Shown here: piece by piece, positions 34,823-42,825 of the stretch
Numbering within the stretch: the first letter of the stretch is position 1
Layout of the letters: each line of letters starts with the position of its first letter
Source of the DNA: DAOMFB01 sp963801475
GTDB taxonomy: Bacteria > Acidobacteriota > Thermoanaerobaculia > UBA5066
NCBI GenBank assembly: GCA_963801475.1
Contig: CAWDEX010000002.1
Coordinates: forward strand, 620,001-684,000
Reading direction: 5' to 3'
Length of the DNA stretch: 64,000 bases
Program-made: the position numbers and the translations under genes
The notes under the pieces: model-generated
The model's database searches: none
What the model was told of the DNA's origin: nothing
The model's input: only the letters and a program-made list of their open reading frames with translations

Positions 34823-35758
34823 TCAGGTCCTGAGGTTGATGACGTTCCGGAGGTCGAAGACCTCGAGATACGTCCGGAGGTTCTTGAATTCGGGATAGTG
34901 GAGGGCGAGGCGGCTGAAATAGCCCTCGGCGTCATCCTCGTCGCCCGCGAGGTGGCACGCCTCGCCGAGGAGATATAGGAGGTTCTTCTCGACCGAGACG
35001 TCTCCGGTCGGCCCCGTCGACTCCAGCTTCTCGAGCGCCGCCTCGCCGAAAAACCGGGCTTCGGCGAACCGGTCGGTCTTCAGGTAGGCGAAGCAGAGGT
35101 CCATGAGCGGGTAGACGAGGTGCGCCGTGGCCTTCCTCTTCCGGAGCGTCTCGAGCGCCTGGTGGACGAGGGACATTCCCTCGTCCACGCGGTCGAGGGC
35201 GATGAGACAGTAGCCGAGGTTGTCGGTGGTCTGGGCCCGCCAGACCTCCGCGTCGACCGACTCCTTCGAGTTCCACTCGAGGGCCTGCCGGAGCGCCACT
35301 TCGGCCTCCGCGAACCGGCTCGAGGCCAGAAGCACGGCCCCGAGGTGGTTCGCCGTGGAGGCAAGGTAGGCGGGCTCGCCGAGCTCCTCGGCGTGCCGCT
35401 GCGCGATCCGCGCGTAGAAGAGCGCCTTCCGGGTGTCGCGCCGCAGGTCGAAGGCGATGGCCAGCGCATAGGCGGCACGGAAGGCCGTCGGCGGGTCGGT
35501 GCGCCGGAGGAGAATCTCCTTCAGCTCGAGGAGATCGGCGTCCGACGCCCCGAGGTCCACGGCGGCGGCGGCGCGGGAGACGAAGACCCAGTCGACGAAG
35601 ATCTCGTCGCCCGTTTCGCGGGCGTGCAGGAGGGCCTGATCGAGGTGGGTCAGCGCTTCCCGGACCTGGCCTTCGGCGATGAGGGCGGCGCCGCGCCCAC
35701 GCGCCTCCTCCGCAGCCCGGCGGGCCGCTTCGGGACCCGGCGTCCGGGCGAGGCTCAC
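34823..35758 (-). CDS. TPR-repeat protein
   Basis: The protein has 311 residues from GTG 35758, chosen because gggagggg lies 5-10 bases upstream and the promoter below lies between this GTG and the more distal TTG 35860. Successive helix pairs (ALTHLDQALLHARETGD, LASTANHLGAVLLASSRFAEAEVALRQAL, TTDNLGYCLIALDRVDEGMSLVHQAL, AEARFFGEAALEKLE) are tetratricopeptide repeats covering almost the whole length. No signal peptide is present, so it is likely cytoplasmic. It probably scaffolds protein interactions; the partner may be the cotranscribed secreted protein, though the compartments differ. Confidence 0.8.
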   Translation of the reverse strand: MSLARTPGPEAARRAAEEARGRGAALIAEGQVREALTHLDQALLHARETGDEIFVDWVFVSRAAAAVDLGASDADLLELKEILLRRTDPPTAFRAAYALAIAFDLRRDTRKALFYARIAQRHAEELGEPAYLASTANHLGAVLLASSRFAEAEVALRQALEWNSKESVDAEVWRAQTTDNLGYCLIALDRVDEGMSLVHQALETLRKRKATAHLVYPLMDLCFAYLKTDRFAEARFFGEAALEKLESTGPTGDVSVEKNLLYLLGEACHLAGDEDDAEGYFSRLALHYPEFKNLRTYLEVFDLRNVINLRT

Positions 35759-35831
35759 GGGGACCCCTCCCGGCGGGTCGCAGGCGGAGCGAAGACGCGC
35801 AAAGACATCTCGACCTGTAGTGCCGGAGCTT

Positions 35832-35860
35832 AGCCTAAAACCACCGGCGGGGCATTTCAA
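35832..35860 (-). promoter_or_regulatory. Sigma70-type promoter of the TPR operon
   Basis: On the minus strand TTGAAA (35860-35855) is separated by 17 bases from TAGGCT (35837-35832), a near-consensus -35/-10 pair. The transcript would start near 35825 and carry a leader of about 65 bases with a strong Shine-Dalgarno sequence before GTG 35758. Confidence 0.6.
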
Positions 35861-35880
35861 GGGGAATCACTCGCCTGACT

Positions 35881-35886
35881 TATGAT
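35881..35886 (+). promoter_or_regulatory. TATGAT box before purD
   Basis: TATGAT ends 9 bases before ATG 35896, with an agggg stretch in between that could serve either as ribosome site or as very short leader. No -35 is seen at 16-18 bases. Confidence 0.35.
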
Positions 35887-35895
35887 CAGGGGACC

Positions 35896-37206
35896 ATGCG
35901 GATCCTCGTGGTCGGCTCCGGGGGGCGTGAGCATGCGCTCGTCTGGAAGCTCTCCCAGTCCCCCGAGGTGACGGAGATCTTCTGCGCGCCCGGGAACCCC
36001 GGTATCGCCGGGAAGGCCACCTGCGTCCCGATCGGCATCGAGGACGTCATGGAGCTCGCCGATTTCGCCGAATCGATGTCGATCGACCTGACGGTCGTCG
36101 GCCCGGAGCTTCCCCTGACCCTCGGCCTCGTCGACGAGCTGACCGCCCGAGGACGGCTTGCCTTCGGCCCGAACCGGCTCGCCGCCGAGCTGGAGGGCTC
36201 CAAGGTCTTCTCGAAGTCCTTCATGCAGAAGTACGGCATCCCGACGCCGGTGGCCGAGGTCTGCGTCACGCGGGCCGAGGCCGAGGCCGCCGTGAAGAGG
36301 GTGGGCCTGCCGTGCGTCTTCAAGGCGGACGGACTCGCGGCGGGAAAGGGCGTCGTCGTCGTCACGACGCGCGAGGAGACCGACAAGACGCTCCGCCTCT
36401 TCTTCGAGGAGAGGGTCTTCGGGTCGGCGGGCGACCGGCTCCTCGTCGAGCGGTTCGTCGCCGGCGAGGAGGTCAGCTTCCTCTGCCTCTGCGACGGGAC
36501 GCTGGCCGTCCCGCTCGCGACGACGAAGGACTACAAAAAGGTCTTCGACGGCGACCGCGGTCCGAACACCGGCGGCATGGGGTCGCATTCCCCGTCGGTC
36601 GTCCTCGACGCCGCCACCGCCGCCGACGTTCTGACCTACATCGTCCACCCGACGCTGAAGGGAATGGCGGCCGAGGGGCGCCCGTTCCGCGGGGTCCTCT
36701 ACGCGGGCCTCATGCTCGAGAACGGGCTGACGCCGTACGTCCTCGAGTACAACGTCCGGTTCGGCGACCCGGAGACGCAGTCGATCCTCCTTCGCCTGGA
36801 GAGCGATCTCGTCCCGTTCCTCGTGGCCGCGGCCCGGGGCCGGCTGGAAGACGCGGGGAAGATCGCCTGGCGTCGGGAGGCGACGGCCTGCGTCGTCCTG
36901 ACAGCGGAGGGATACCCCGGCCCGTACGAGCGCGGGAAGGTCATCGAGGGGATCGAAAAGGTCATGGAGGACCCGGAAGTCGTCGTGTTCCATTCCGGAA
37001 CGAGCCGCGACCGGGACGGGAAGCTCGTCACGGCCGGCGGGCGCGTTCTCTCGGTCTGCGCCCGCGGCCGGTCGCTTTCGACGGCGCTGAAGAAGTCGCG
37101 CGAGGCGGCCGAGGGCGTCCGGTTCGAGGGGAAGCACTTTCGCCGCGACATCGGGAAGGGCCCTCTCGAGATCCTCCGCGAGCGCTCCGGCGCCTTCCTC
37201 CGCTGA
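35896..37206 (+). CDS. purD: Phosphoribosylamine-glycine ligase (GARS)
   Basis: The protein has 436 residues, normal PurD length. MRILVVGSGGREHALVWKL is the N-domain, PCVFKADGLAAGKGVVV the ATP-grasp lid and VRFGDPETQ the metal-binding motif. It catalyses ATP-dependent joining of phosphoribosylamine and glycine, step two of purine synthesis. It is a single gene here, not linked to other pur genes, divergent from the TPR operon. Its stop abuts the stop of the convergent 563-residue gene with no spacer. Confidence 0.97.
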   Translation: MRILVVGSGGREHALVWKLSQSPEVTEIFCAPGNPGIAGKATCVPIGIEDVMELADFAESMSIDLTVVGPELPLTLGLVDELTARGRLAFGPNRLAAELEGSKVFSKSFMQKYGIPTPVAEVCVTRAEAEAAVKRVGLPCVFKADGLAAGKGVVVVTTREETDKTLRLFFEERVFGSAGDRLLVERFVAGEEVSFLCLCDGTLAVPLATTKDYKKVFDGDRGPNTGGMGSHSPSVVLDAATAADVLTYIVHPTLKGMAAEGRPFRGVLYAGLMLENGLTPYVLEYNVRFGDPETQSILLRLESDLVPFLVAAARGRLEDAGKIAWRREATACVVLTAEGYPGPYERGKVIEGIEKVMEDPEVVVFHSGTSRDRDGKLVTAGGRVLSVCARGRSLSTALKKSREAAEGVRFEGKHFRRDIGKGPLEILRERSGAFLR

Positions 37207-38898
37207 TCAGCGCGCTCCGGGGGGTCCCGGCGTTCCGTGGTCGATGGCCTCGGCGAGAAAGCGAGCGCGCGCGAGCGCCCGGACGAAACCGGCTTCGCTC
37301 CGTGCCGCCTTCGCGCGGACGAGGGCGTGAAGCGCGGCGCGGTCCCGGGCCGGAAGGCGGGAGAGCCCCGGAACGAGGTCCAGAACGGGGGCGAGACCCC
37401 GAAGCGCGAGGGCCTCGCGCGGGGAGCTGTCCGCCAGGCCGACGGCCCGGGTGACGCGCCGCCGGCAGTCCCGGCGAAACAGGTCGGGGGAGAGCCCGGA
37501 GGCGGCCATCCGGTGCTGGATCCGGAGGCCGACGTCGTCGAGCGAGACCGGCGCCCACGCGCTCTTCGTCCGGCCGGGGAGGTCGAGGAGGAGGGACGCC
37601 CCGGCGATCCGGCGGAGGGTGCCGGGCGGCGTTCGCCGGCCGGGTTTCTGCGCGCTCTGCTCCTCCTCCCTTCGGACGAGCGTCTCGATCGCCGGGTCGG
37701 CCGACCGGAAACCGAGCTTCCGGTAGAACCAGAACGCGCCCGACTCGATCGCCTCCTCGTTCTCCCGGCCGATCTGGTACGGGTCGATACCGACGGTACG
37801 CACGCCGAGGAATGACCTGAAGAAGGCGACCGTCCGCGCGTAGGCGAAGGCCGATTCGCCGTCGCGGAAGGCGTAGAAGACGTTGAACGACAGGTCGAGA
37901 CGATCGCCGAGCGCGTAGGCGTCGCCGTAGCCGATCGCGATCCCGTTCCGGACGAGGAGGAAGCCGTAGCCGGCGCGCAGCGGGAGCCGGTGGTCCGGGA
38001 GAAGGCCGCAGCACCAGATCAAGAGGCCCCGCCCCGCGTCGCACCGGACGACGTCGTCCGGGTTTCCCCGCGTGAAGGCATAGAGCTCGCGGTACCTCAC
38101 GGCGACGGCGGCGCGAGCGGCGTCGAGAAAGCGTGCCCCCGCGGCCGCTTCGAGCCGGCGGATCGGCGGGGCCGGCCCCTCCACCTCGCGATCGATCGAG
38201 ACGTCGCGCCGCGACAGGAGGGGCGAGGCCTGGACGAAGAGCCGGGCGGGGAGCCGGGCGAACGTCCGCGAAGCGCGGGACGTTCCGAGCCGCCACCGGA
38301 TCGTCAGGGCGAGGGCGCCCCACCGCTCTTCCCGCGCGTCGTCGTCCGGGTCGGCGGTCTCGATCCGCTCCACGAGAAAGCGGAGCCCTCCGTCGCGCGT
38401 TCCTCGTGGCAGCGCCGCCCGGAACCATGCGAAGGAGTCGACGCCCGCGTCGGCGAGCGAGCGCTCGGGAAGGAACGGAAGGATACGCGAGAGCGCCGGA
38501 GCGAGCCGGTCGGGCGCCTCCGTCTCATCCCAGGCGATCGAGACGGCGCTGCCGTGCCGCCGGGCCAGCCATCGAGCCATCCCCCACGAGAAGTCCATCG
38601 TGAGCGAGGTGCTTGCGATGCCCACGCCATGAAAGTCGTCGAGGGCGGAGAGGTCGGTTCCCCGCCGGGAAATCGCCTTCATCCGGCCGGGAATTTCCCG
38701 GAGCACCTTCTCGGCGTCGCGAACGTCCCTTCGCCTCCGCGGGAAGGCGCGGAGGAAGAGCGCCGCATCGTGAAGGCGAGCGAGAAGGAGCGGATCTCCG
38801 AACCGGTCCGGTGGCAGGGGCGGAAGCGAGGCGGGCGTCCGGCTCCCGCCCGGGCGGTCCCGCACGGCCGCTTCGAAGCGGCGGAGAGCCTGCTCCAT
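37207..38898 (-). CDS. Uncharacterised protein with GNAT-like central region
   Basis: The protein has 563 residues from ATG 38898. The N-terminal 270 residues are not recognised (LHDAALFLRAFPRRRRDV and DDFHGVGIASTSLTMDFSW look like conserved segments). Residues about 290-400 resemble an acetyltransferase-fold ending: GYGFLLVRNGIAIGYGDAYA, then VRTVGIDPYQIGRENEEAIE and FWFYRKLGF, the last being the usual GNAT beta5-alpha4-like tail. The C-terminal 150 residues are Arg/Ala/Leu-rich helices. It has no signal peptide. It starts 10 bases after the selenoprotein stop, in the same orientation, so the two may be cotranscribed. Confidence 0.6.
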   Translation of the reverse strand: MEQALRRFEAAVRDRPGGSRTPASLPPLPPDRFGDPLLLARLHDAALFLRAFPRRRRDVRDAEKVLREIPGRMKAISRRGTDLSALDDFHGVGIASTSLTMDFSWGMARWLARRHGSAVSIAWDETEAPDRLAPALSRILPFLPERSLADAGVDSFAWFRAALPRGTRDGGLRFLVERIETADPDDDAREERWGALALTIRWRLGTSRASRTFARLPARLFVQASPLLSRRDVSIDREVEGPAPPIRRLEAAAGARFLDAARAAVAVRYRELYAFTRGNPDDVVRCDAGRGLLIWCCGLLPDHRLPLRAGYGFLLVRNGIAIGYGDAYALGDRLDLSFNVFYAFRDGESAFAYARTVAFFRSFLGVRTVGIDPYQIGRENEEAIESGAFWFYRKLGFRSADPAIETLVRREEEQSAQKPGRRTPPGTLRRIAGASLLLDLPGRTKSAWAPVSLDDVGLRIQHRMAASGLSPDLFRRDCRRRVTRAVGLADSSPREALALRGLAPVLDLVPGLSRLPARDRAALHALVRAKAARSEAGFVRALARARFLAEAIDHGTPGPPGAR

Positions 38899-38908
38899 TG
38901 GAACGAGC

Positions 38909-39679
38909 TTAGTACGTTCCCTGGCTTCCCGGCTGCGGGAGCCCGGGAGCGAAGTCGACGAGGACCGGCGGCGGGCCGGAGTGCGACAGAAGCGCGAAGG
39001 CGGCCCGGAGAATCCGCTTCTGGAGCTCCGCGTCGTGCGGCCGTCCGAGGGGAGCGCCGAGCGGGAAGTCGGCGAAGAGGGCCCGCGGCGTCCGGACCCT
39101 CCCCGTGATCTCCCGGAGGACCGAGACGGAGGTCGTGGCGATCCCGCCCCTCTCGAGCTCTCCCGCGACCAGACCGACGGTCTGGTGACACATCGGTCAG
39201 AGCGGGACGAGGAGGGCGACGTCCACCCGGTCGGCGACGAGGAGGTCGGCCGCCGCCGGGGCCGTCTGGTCGAGAAGGCGTCCGGGGGCCGTGATCGACC
39301 CCATGAACGAGAGGTGCCGTTGATTCAGCTCTCCGATCTCGCCCTGTGCCGCCATCTCGCGGAGCCGGTCGAGCGGGAAGCCGAGGTTCCGGTCCGCGAG
39401 GAACCCGCTCTGGTCGAACGCGTCGGACTTGTGTGCGATGCCGAGCGTGGCGACGTCGACGTCGGCCGAGATCTCGCGAAAGGAGACGTCGCCTCCCCGG
39501 GCCGACTCGTCGAACGGAGGCTGGCCCGGAGCGTAGACGGCGCCTGTCGTCACGAGCGCGACCCGCGCCTCGGGGAGCGGCCTTGCGGGGACGGCGAACG
39601 GAACCGGGTCGAGCACCCGGTACCGGTACGTCGCCATGAAGAGGCGGTTCCGGAGGGAAAGGTCGGAGAGGGTCGCCAC
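38909..39679 (-). CDS. Probable selenoprotein: GrdB/PrdB-family reductase-like, Sec at UGA 39199-39197
   Basis: One frame runs from GTG 39679 to TAA 38909, interrupted only by TGA at codon 161. Both sides belong to one protein of the glycine/sarcosine/betaine/D-proline reductase selenoprotein B family. Before the UGA come RVALVTTGAVY, FDESARGGDVSFREI, FPLDRLREMAAQGEIGELNQ and LLVADRVDVALLVPL. After it come PMCHQTVGLVAGELERGG and REITGRVRTPRALFADFPLG. Cys-containing relatives have CPxCHQ at this point, so UGA falls on the first redox Cys, giving U-P-M-C. A hairpin at SECIS distance follows. At 256 residues it is much shorter than GrdB and is probably a thiol/selenol oxidoreductase of unknown substrate. 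The alternative is two ORFs, 39197-39679 and 38909-39193, by nonsense mutation. Confidence 0.82.
39168..39199 (-). promoter_or_regulatory. Candidate bacterial SECIS element
   Basis: On the minus strand, UGA (39199-39197) is followed by 10 bases. Then comes a perfect 8-bp stem (39186-39179 with 39175-39168) closing a GUC triloop (39178-39176). The loop lies 18 bases after the UGA, begins with G and shows G-U, as in the E. coli fdhF element recognised by SelB. Known bacterial SECIS loops lie roughly 16-37 bases downstream of the UGA. Confidence 0.75.
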
Positions 39680-39685
39680 ACTGCG

Positions 39686-39698
39686 AGTATGGAAGAAT
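39686..39698. promoter_or_regulatory. Divergent start-proximal boxes, 26-bp gap
   Basis: On the minus strand CATACT (39691-39686) ends 6 bases before GTG 39679. On the plus strand AAGAAT (39693-39698) ends 7 bases before ATG 39706. Only 26 bp separate the start codons, and neither gene has a Shine-Dalgarno sequence. Confidence 0.5.
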
Positions 39699-39705
39699 TC
39701 GCGCC

Positions 39706-40254
39706 ATGATTCTCACCACCCTCCTCGTCCTCGCCCAGCTCGCGCCTTCCCACGCCGGCGCTCCGGCAGCGGCCGGCGACAGCCCCACGATGGCCGGCGG
39801 CCTCACCTGGACCCTTCCGAAGGGCTGGACCGGCGCTCCCGCCTCCTCCATGCGGGTGGCGACGTACCGGACGCCCGCAGCGCCGGGCGACCCGGAGGGA
39901 GGCGAGGTGGCCGTCTTCTACTTCGGTCCGGGGCAGGGGGGCGGCATCGACGCCAACGTCGAGCGCTGGTTCGCGCAGATGACACCGGAGGCGGGGGCGA
40001 AGAAGCCCTCGCGCTCGCAGATGAAGGTAGGGGACATCCCGGTCACGCTCTGCATGACCGAAGGGACCTACACGGGCGCCATGGGAATGAGCGGGGCCTC
40101 CAGCGCGCCGAAGAAGGGCTTCGCTCTCGAGGGCGCCATCGCCGAGGGGTCGGGAGGCGCCGTCTTCTTCAAGCTGACCGGCCCGAAGAGGAGTGTCGCG
40201 AAGGCGAAGCCCGGTTTCGAGGCGCTCGTGAAGAGCCTGAAGAAAGCTCCATAG
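39706..40254 (+). CDS. Secreted protein of unknown function
   Basis: The protein has 182 residues from ATG 39706, with a signal peptide (MILTTLLVLAQLAPSHAGA). The mature domain carries LTWTLPKGWTGAP, MRVATYRTP, AVFYFGPGQGGGIDANVERW and VGDIPVTLCMTEGTYTG. This pattern recurs in uncharacterised secreted proteins of several phyla and resembles a PsbP/Mog1-like alpha-beta sandwich. Its function is unknown. It is divergent from the selenoprotein gene with a 26-bp gap. Confidence 0.7.
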   Translation: MILTTLLVLAQLAPSHAGAPAAAGDSPTMAGGLTWTLPKGWTGAPASSMRVATYRTPAAPGDPEGGEVAVFYFGPGQGGGIDANVERWFAQMTPEAGAKKPSRSQMKVGDIPVTLCMTEGTYTGAMGMSGASSAPKKGFALEGAIAEGSGGAVFFKLTGPKRSVAKAKPGFEALVKSLKKAP

Positions 40255-40268
40255 AACCCCCGGCCGTC

Positions 40269-41876
40269 TCAGGGAAGGCCGAAGAGCGCGTCGAACGCCG
40301 TCGGGCCGTCGCGGCGCGAAACGCCATGCTCCGGGTTCGCCGCCAGGTGCGACAGGAGCTTGAAGACCGTCTCCGTTTCGGCTTCCGCATCGATCGCCCG
40401 GGCGATCTCCTCGGCCGTCCGAAAGTGGCGGGGGTGCGCGCGGAGATCGGCAAGGACTTTCCGGTGCAGATCGAGGACGGCGGCCGCGGCCTTCTTTCCG
40501 GCCTCGACGCCGGGCTGGTGGTACGCGTTGATCCCGACGAGCGAGGCGTAGAGACCGACCGTCCGCTCATAGAGGGCGATCAGCATCCCGACGGAACGGG
40601 CCGAGACGTCGGGCAGCGTCAGCGTAATCGAGGGCCGCCCCTTCTCGGCCAGCGCCCGGCGCGTCCCGAGGAGGAACCCGAGGAGATAGTCGCCCGCGGT
40701 CACGTCCGGCTCGACGGGGAGCGAGGGCGCCCCGTCCCCGCGGTCCTTCGTCACCTCGAGGAACGTCACGAAGAAGTTCGCGATCCCGTCGCGGAGCTGC
40801 TGGACGTAGGCGTGCTGGTCGGTCGAACCCTTGTTTCCGAAGACCGAAAGCCCCTGCTCGACGGTCCGTCCGGCGAGGTCCTTCTCCTTCCCGAGCGACT
40901 CCATGACGAGCTGCTGGAGATAGCGCGAGAAGAGGAGGAGCCGGTCCTTGTAAGGGAGGACGACCATGTCCTTCCGCCCCCGTCCTTCCGTCTCGCGGTA
41001 CCAGGCGAGGGCGAGGAGCGCCGCGGGGTTCTTCGACACGTCCGGGACCCGTGTCGCCTCGTCCATAGCGGCCGCGCCCTCGAGGAGCGCGGTCACGTCG
41101 ATCCCCTGCAGGGCGGCCGGCAGGAGGCCGACGGCGGACGTGACCGACGTCCGCCCGCCGACCCAGTCCCACATCGGGAAGCGCGCGAGCCACTTCTCGC
41201 GCACCGCCACCCCGTCGAGCTCGCTCCGTCCGCCGGTGACCGCCACGGCATGGCGCCCGAAGTCGAGGCCGGTCCGGCGGTAGGCCTCCTCGGCCACGAG
41301 CATTCCGTTTCGTGTCTCCTTCGTGCCGCCCGACTTGGAGATGACCACGGTGAGCGTCACGGCGAGGCCGCCGGAGGTGGCGATCCGGGAAAGCTCCCGC
41401 GCCATGCCATCCGGGTCCGTGTTGTCGAAGAAGAAGGGGCGGAGGCGGTCGGTGGGCGCGGCGAGGGCGTCGGCGAGGAACTGCGGCCCGAGGGCCGATC
41501 CGCCGATCCCGACCACGAGGAGGTTGCGGAAGCGCGGCCTCTTTGGCGGCGCGATATGTCCGGACGAAACGTCGGCCGCGAAGGCCTTCACCTGCGCGAC
41601 GGTCGCCTCGATCACGGCGCGGATGGCGGGGTCGGGCGCCCGCCCGGGGGCGCGGAGCCAGTAGTGCCCCACGCGCCGGTTCTCGTCGGGGTTGGCGACG
41701 GCCCCGCGCTCGAGGGCCTCCATGGCGGCGAAGGCTTCGGGGAAGCCCCGGGCGATCAGGGGATCGCGCGCGAGCGCGTCCTCCGGCAGCGAGGCCTTCG
41801 ACAGGTCGACGGCGACGCCGAGGGCCGGGAGGTGGAGGGACAGGGCGCGGTAGCGGAGCCACGGGGAACCGGACAC
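40269..41876 (-). CDS. pgi: Glucose-6-phosphate isomerase
   Basis: The protein has 535 residues from GTG 41876 with an aggagg site upstream. VVGIGGSALGPQF and VISKSGGTKETRNGM bind the phosphate, GNKGSTDQHAYVQQLRDG carries the catalytic His, and INAYHQPGVEAGKKAA the C-terminal Lys. It interconverts glucose-6-P and fructose-6-P in the cytoplasm. It is a single gene ending 15 bases from the secreted-protein stop. It is a long-form, PGI-SIS type enzyme. Confidence 0.95.
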   Translation of the reverse strand: MSGSPWLRYRALSLHLPALGVAVDLSKASLPEDALARDPLIARGFPEAFAAMEALERGAVANPDENRRVGHYWLRAPGRAPDPAIRAVIEATVAQVKAFAADVSSGHIAPPKRPRFRNLLVVGIGGSALGPQFLADALAAPTDRLRPFFFDNTDPDGMARELSRIATSGGLAVTLTVVISKSGGTKETRNGMLVAEEAYRRTGLDFGRHAVAVTGGRSELDGVAVREKWLARFPMWDWVGGRTSVTSAVGLLPAALQGIDVTALLEGAAAMDEATRVPDVSKNPAALLALAWYRETEGRGRKDMVVLPYKDRLLLFSRYLQQLVMESLGKEKDLAGRTVEQGLSVFGNKGSTDQHAYVQQLRDGIANFFVTFLEVTKDRGDGAPSLPVEPDVTAGDYLLGFLLGTRRALAEKGRPSITLTLPDVSARSVGMLIALYERTVGLYASLVGINAYHQPGVEAGKKAAAAVLDLHRKVLADLRAHPRHFRTAEEIARAIDAEAETETVFKLLSHLAANPEHGVSRRDGPTAFDALFGLP

Positions 41877-41936
41877 GCGAACCTCCTGGAAACTCCCTAT
41901 TTAAGCATCCCCCGGGCGGGCGCCGGCGGGGTTTGG

Positions 41937-41942
41937 CACAAT
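41937..41942 (+). promoter_or_regulatory. CACAAT box before the RicT/PSP1 gene
   Basis: CACAAT ends 7 bases before GTG 41950. There is no Shine-Dalgarno sequence. A TTTGGC stretch directly abuts it upstream, but no -35 at normal spacing is seen. Confidence 0.35.
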
Positions 41943-41949
41943 CGGGTCC

Positions 41950-42744
41950 GTGGGGGGCTGCACGAGCTGTTCGCTCGGGACGCTGACCAACCCCGGCGGG
42001 AACTACGTCGGGGTCCGGCTGGCCGACGCCGAGGACGGGAAGACGACGCTCGTCTTCACGGGCGAGGTGCAGGTGAAGGCCGGGGAGAGGGTCATCGTGG
42101 AGACCGACGGCGGGCCCGAGTTCGCCGAGGTGACGACGACGACGCCCCTTCTCGCGAAGGCCTGCTCGTCGAAGAAGGCGAAGCGTTTCCTGCGCCTCGC
42201 CTCCGACTCGGAGTACGCCGACTATGCGGAGCGGCTCGACCTGCAGCGGGAGGCGAAGGCTTTCGCCGACGCCGTCGCCGCGGAGCGGCGCCTCGATCTG
42301 AACGTCGTCAAGGCGGTGGTCGGCTTCGACCGCCGGAAGATCGTCCTCCTCTTTACGGCCGACAAGAAGGTCGAGACCCGCGACCTGGCCCGGGCCCTGT
42401 CGGAGAAGTTCGAGATGCGGACGGACGTCCGGATGATGGGCGTGAGGGACGAGACGAAGCTTCTCGGCGGAATCGGGTCGTGCGGGCTGACCCTCTGCTG
42501 CTCGACCTGGCTCCGCGGCTTCCATCCGGTCGCCATCAAGATGGCCAAGATGCAGGGGATCACCCCGAATCCGGCGAAGCTGACCGGGCACTGCGGCCGG
42601 TTGAAGTGCTGTGTGGCGTACGAGCTGGAGGGGGGGATCGACGCCGCCCGTCGGATGGGGCACGGCGGCGAAAAGGGGGCGCCGGCACCGGCGACCCCGC
42701 CCGCGCCCGCCCCGGCCCCGCCGGCCGCTCCCGCGGCGTCCTGA
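41950..42744 (+). CDS. PSP1-domain protein (RicT/YaaT-like)
   Basis: The protein has 264 residues from GTG 41950. The core PSP1 domain (ADAEDGKTTLVFTGEV to KTIIP-like strands) contains DLNVVKAVVGFDRRKIVLLFTADKKVE. It has the Cys-rich signatures GSCGLTLCCSTWLRGF and HCGRLKCCVAYE, where RicT proteins bind Fe-S clusters. An additional CTSCSLG motif sits at the N-terminus. The tail is Pro/Ala-rich and disordered. In Bacillus, RicT with RicA and RicF guides RNase Y processing; RicA/RicF are not in this window. The Hfq-like gene 81 bases downstream is in line with an RNA-related role. Confidence 0.85.
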   Translation: MGGCTSCSLGTLTNPGGNYVGVRLADAEDGKTTLVFTGEVQVKAGERVIVETDGGPEFAEVTTTTPLLAKACSSKKAKRFLRLASDSEYADYAERLDLQREAKAFADAVAAERRLDLNVVKAVVGFDRRKIVLLFTADKKVETRDLARALSEKFEMRTDVRMMGVRDETKLLGGIGSCGLTLCCSTWLRGFHPVAIKMAKMQGITPNPAKLTGHCGRLKCCVAYELEGGIDAARRMGHGGEKGAPAPATPPAPAPAPPAAPAAS

Positions 42745-42825
42745 GACGCACTCGCACGGGCGGGCCGATCGGAATAGACTCCGGAGAACAAACATCCTGC
42801 CGAGTCATCCGTAGGAGATGAGGTG

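Noticed and set aside
38906..38911. TAAGCT box 7 bases before ATG 38898 as a promoter
   Set aside because: The TAA is the stop codon of the selenoprotein gene; chance is a sufficient explanation.
39197..39679. Stand-alone 160-residue protein ending at the UGA
   Set aside because: The downstream frame continues the same family without shift and holds the second redox Cys and conserved PRALFADFPLG region, so a split gene is less likely than Sec insertion.
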